Shown: one piece after another, positions 61,364 through 64,000 of the stretch
Layout: each line of letters begins with the position of its first letter
Numbering within the stretch: position 1 is the stretch's first letter
Origin: Leuctra nigra
Taxonomy: Eukaryota; Arthropoda; Insecta; Plecoptera; Leuctridae
Assembly (NCBI GenBank): GCA_934045905.1
Contig: OW203765.1
Location: 28,615,997-28,679,996, forward strand
Direction of reading: 5' to 3'
DNA: 64,000 nucleotides
Position numbers and translations under genes: made by a program
The notes under the pieces: model-generated
What the model saw: only the letters and a program-made list of their open reading frames with translations
Told to the model about the DNA's origin: nothing
Databases searched by the model: none

Positions 61364-63370
61364 ATTTATCTTTAACTAAGCATATTCACCATTAAATGTG
61401 TAGATTAGGAATGTTTGATTGATCTTATTCATCAAAATAAGCTTCGAAGAAGACGAAATTATGCCATTTGAGAGCTAAAACCTAAGTTATTGAGAGATAA
61501 TGATTACATAATTTGTTCTGTAACCCAACTATTTAATTTCTTTCCTGATGATTGCGAAAAGACAAGAGCTGGAAACAAGTCAAGGGATAATATTTATTTA
61601 GAGCTCGATATAGTGTTATGTGCAGGAATTCTAGTAGGTGAACGGAGTTCTATTTATTTAGAAAGAGGAAATACACCAGCAGTTACAAAAAGGCCAAGCA
61701 TCCAGACAAAAATGTCAAAGGGTTGCAATATCAACATTCTTGTTTTTCCTGTGGAAAACCAACTGGAAAAATAATTTTCACAAAGGGCCATAACATTGGC
61801 TCGTCTGTTTTGTTACCCTAGCAACAGGAATCTTATGACTTCTGTAACCCGTGTCGAATCCCACGGTGTGATGCGCGTATTATCTCTTATTACGAAAAGA
61901 GGGTGCGCGTTTTTTTATATACGATCCAAAGCCTCCCGGATTCGGGAATATTCAGTTTCCAACGCCGTGTTCTCATTTCAATGATGTCCCTTCTCTTTTA
62001 CTGCTCTTCTTCCTTTTCTTTATTATCTTTTCTCCCTTCCCCGCTGATCTTGAGTCCTTGTTGAAAGCGGCCATGTTTTCCGACAACGACGAGTGAGGAA
62101 GAAAACACAGATTCGTAATTGAAGAGTTTTTTCATGTATATGGGAAGTACAACCGCTTCAGTTTTTCCACGAACGTTTTTCGCTATGAAATGGGAAGAGT
62201 GAATGAGATTTTTTTTCGTCATTAAGTAAAGCTGTGTCTCCTAGCGTAAATGTCCTCATTATTAAAAAAACCATTACGCATATTTTCAGAGATAAAGTAC
62301 ATTTTGTATAGAAATATTATTTTTGAGGCAGTGGTTCGGATAATGCACCCTTATGTGTAGAATACCCTGTAATATGAAGGTATTATTGACGCGTTTTCTG
62401 CGTTCTATAGATATGGAATGCGTCTAATGCTTTTGTACAGACCAAAATCCTTGTCTTTGGTAATTATAATTAATATGAGTCGACTGCCGTTGAAAGAAAA
62501 CGTTAGAGATTTCATAAATATTGCTTTTGTACCATTCAATTTATGAAAATTTCGAAAATTAATTAGAATAGCTAATTTTTAAGTCGGCCTTTAAACACCA
62601 ACACCAATGCCAACACCTTCCCAAACTCGTGTCAAAACTGAAAAAATACTGTGCCACGAGTTTATTTTTATATAAAGATTCTCTAGGCTAAATTTTTTCA
62701 CATTCATAATTAGAATGGTTCAAACGTTATAAAGATATTTAGGGAAAAGTTGGATCATTGAAAAAGATTAACGATTCAATAGATTATTTGTATAATATTA
62801 TCATCAGCATTTCCAATTTACTTGCATAACCACATTAATTAACATTGAATGTATAATGCAACTGATGTATTCATGTTATTTCCATACGAAGTTTTGATTA
62901 ATTCCACATCGGTTCTCTGATCAACTGCTGCAAGTTATGTAACACCTCAAGTGCTTCAACTGTGCAATACATGTTATAACAAACATGAGTATGTTGTAGT
63001 GGCAGCAATGCTCCAGTTACCGATCATAAAACCTCGGGTTTATGATTGCTCCCAGATCTATACACTCAAGCAATCGGAAGCTGTATGACTGCACAAATGA
63101 AATGCTACATTTCATCACAGCTATCATTTAATGTTTATGTCGAAGTATGATTAAACGCGGTTTCAAAACGCATAAACTGGAAGTTGCGAATCCAGTTTTC
63201 CGTTTTAATAAAAGCATTTTCTGCTAGCATAATGCAATGTGTTTGTAACGGGTAATACTTTGATGTTTAACCCCATGTCTCGGCGCTATTGGAACTACTT
63301 GGAAACTAGCGCTGCCTAGTGTCTACCCCTTGCAAATATATTGAGGAATACAAAACATCAGTTCTTTGTG

Positions 63371-63600
63371 TCTAGAAGTAGAAGGCCCGACGTCTATTTC
63401 TCGATTTTTGGATCAAGCTTTTCATTGCCATTTGACTGAAGTCAACAAACACAGTTATATTGAAATATTCTCTTACACAATGACTCAGGTCATCTTTGCA
63501 AATATGTTTGGATGAAGACAGAATTCCGGTCTATGAGCTCACATCAAGAATTCATTGCTTGCACGAACTTATTTTGTTTTATCCGCAATGCAAAATTATT
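63371..63600 (+). mobile_element. P-family MITE, right-truncated copy
   Basis: It starts TCTAGAAGTAGAAGGCCCGA with CGTCTATTTCTCGATTTT, then the family interior CTCTTACACAATGACTCAGG and AATTCCGGTCTATGAGCTCA. No matching right terminal repeat was found before similarity fades near 63600. Confidence 0.65.
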
Positions 63601-64000
63601 GAATTGTCCACCTGAGGACAGACATTTTGTTGGCACGTTGACGGGTCTTATTTATTACTTTATTGAGGTAAATCGATGTATTTTTATAATGTGAGTGATT
63701 CCTCTTTGTACTAAAGATATCTCCGGAGCCTATACAATTTCCCAGGCACCCATTAACTATAAAATATCGTAAAAAAATCAGGACCCTTACCTAATATCGT
63801 GCTTTTGCACACTGCGACCACGGTAAGACCAAGAAAAGACGGTCCACGGTAGTCCCGGCCTAGTCCGAATTTAATATTAATTTTAATGTCACGTGACTGG
63901 TGCTACGACCGTCTTACCGGCGGACTAGATCTCTAGCATGCTTTGGCGGACTGCGCTACGACGTTTTTATATTAAATCGGGACTAAGGAATTGTCGTAGC

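Larger units (their letters stand above)
59421..64000. other. Non-coding; cut inverted repeat at the right edge
   Basis: Contains the P-family ends and weak splice-like sites near 60.9 and 61.4 kb. Near the edge, CCTAGTCCGAATTTAATATT (63860-63879) pairs with TATATTAAATCGGGACTAAG (63968-63987) in reverse, and GCTACGAC occurs at 63901 and 63955 with GTCGTAGC at the very end. This is probably part of an element running past the window. Confidence 0.4.

Overview
This 64 kb window looks like nuclear DNA of an arthropod, most likely an insect. It is AT-rich by eye, has no dense gene packing and no ribosomal or phage-like operons, and is strewn with eukaryotic transposon remains: non-LTR retrotransposon, 5S-rRNA-derived SINE, hAT, PIF/Harbinger-like and TA-target MITEs, and foldback elements. 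A large-genome hemipteran-like source would fit, but the species cannot be fixed from this sequence. No complete host protein-coding gene was found. Nearly all short open frames are chance frames in AT-rich or repeat DNA. The only convincing coding sequence is the reverse transcriptase of a 5'-truncated RTE-type LINE near the right end (minus strand).

Two plus-strand sites (near 8.1 kb and 34.4 kb) have the form branch-point-like motif, polypyrimidine tract, CAG then directly GTAAGC, which is the anatomy of a recursive-splicing ratchet point. They are the only CAGGTAAG octamers I found on either strand. The simplest reading is that the whole window lies inside one very long plus-strand intron. 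Weaker splice-like sites lie near 61 kb.

Layout. 0-10.9 kb: a 318 bp foldback, a duplicated 101 bp unit, a Harbinger-like MITE, a hAT MITE with internal tandem repeats, a tRNA-like segment and further MITE ends. 10.9-14.2 kb: a 3.25 kb composite repeat (copy A) made of a long inverted repeat, an array of about eight 118 bp units each carrying a CRE-like/ETS-like/YY1-like motif string, and a 3' end with a short hairpin followed by CTAG. A shorter relative (copy B) lies at 34.6-36.9 kb in the same orientation. 15.0 and 43.5 kb: two 5S-derived SINE copies in opposite orientation. 19.6-23.3 kb: three MITEs, a GC-richer island with a DR1-type motif and a possible reverse-transcriptase relic. 23.3-34.5 kb: mostly plain AT-rich DNA with long C or G runs. 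37.7-38.9 kb: two adjacent MITEs and GC-richer islands. 40-50 kb: two Harbinger-like MITEs, another P-family MITE, an 815 bp long-TIR element and a 129 bp MITE beside it. 51.6 kb: a threefold 100 bp tandem repeat. 57.5-59.3 kb: the LINE, bounded by a perfect 12 bp target-site duplication. 60-64 kb: more MITE ends and an inverted repeat cut by the window edge.

The elements do not form a pathway. The picture is an intronic or intergenic desert colonised by many small non-autonomous elements, with scattered GC-richer islands that could be regulatory but cannot be proven so from sequence alone.
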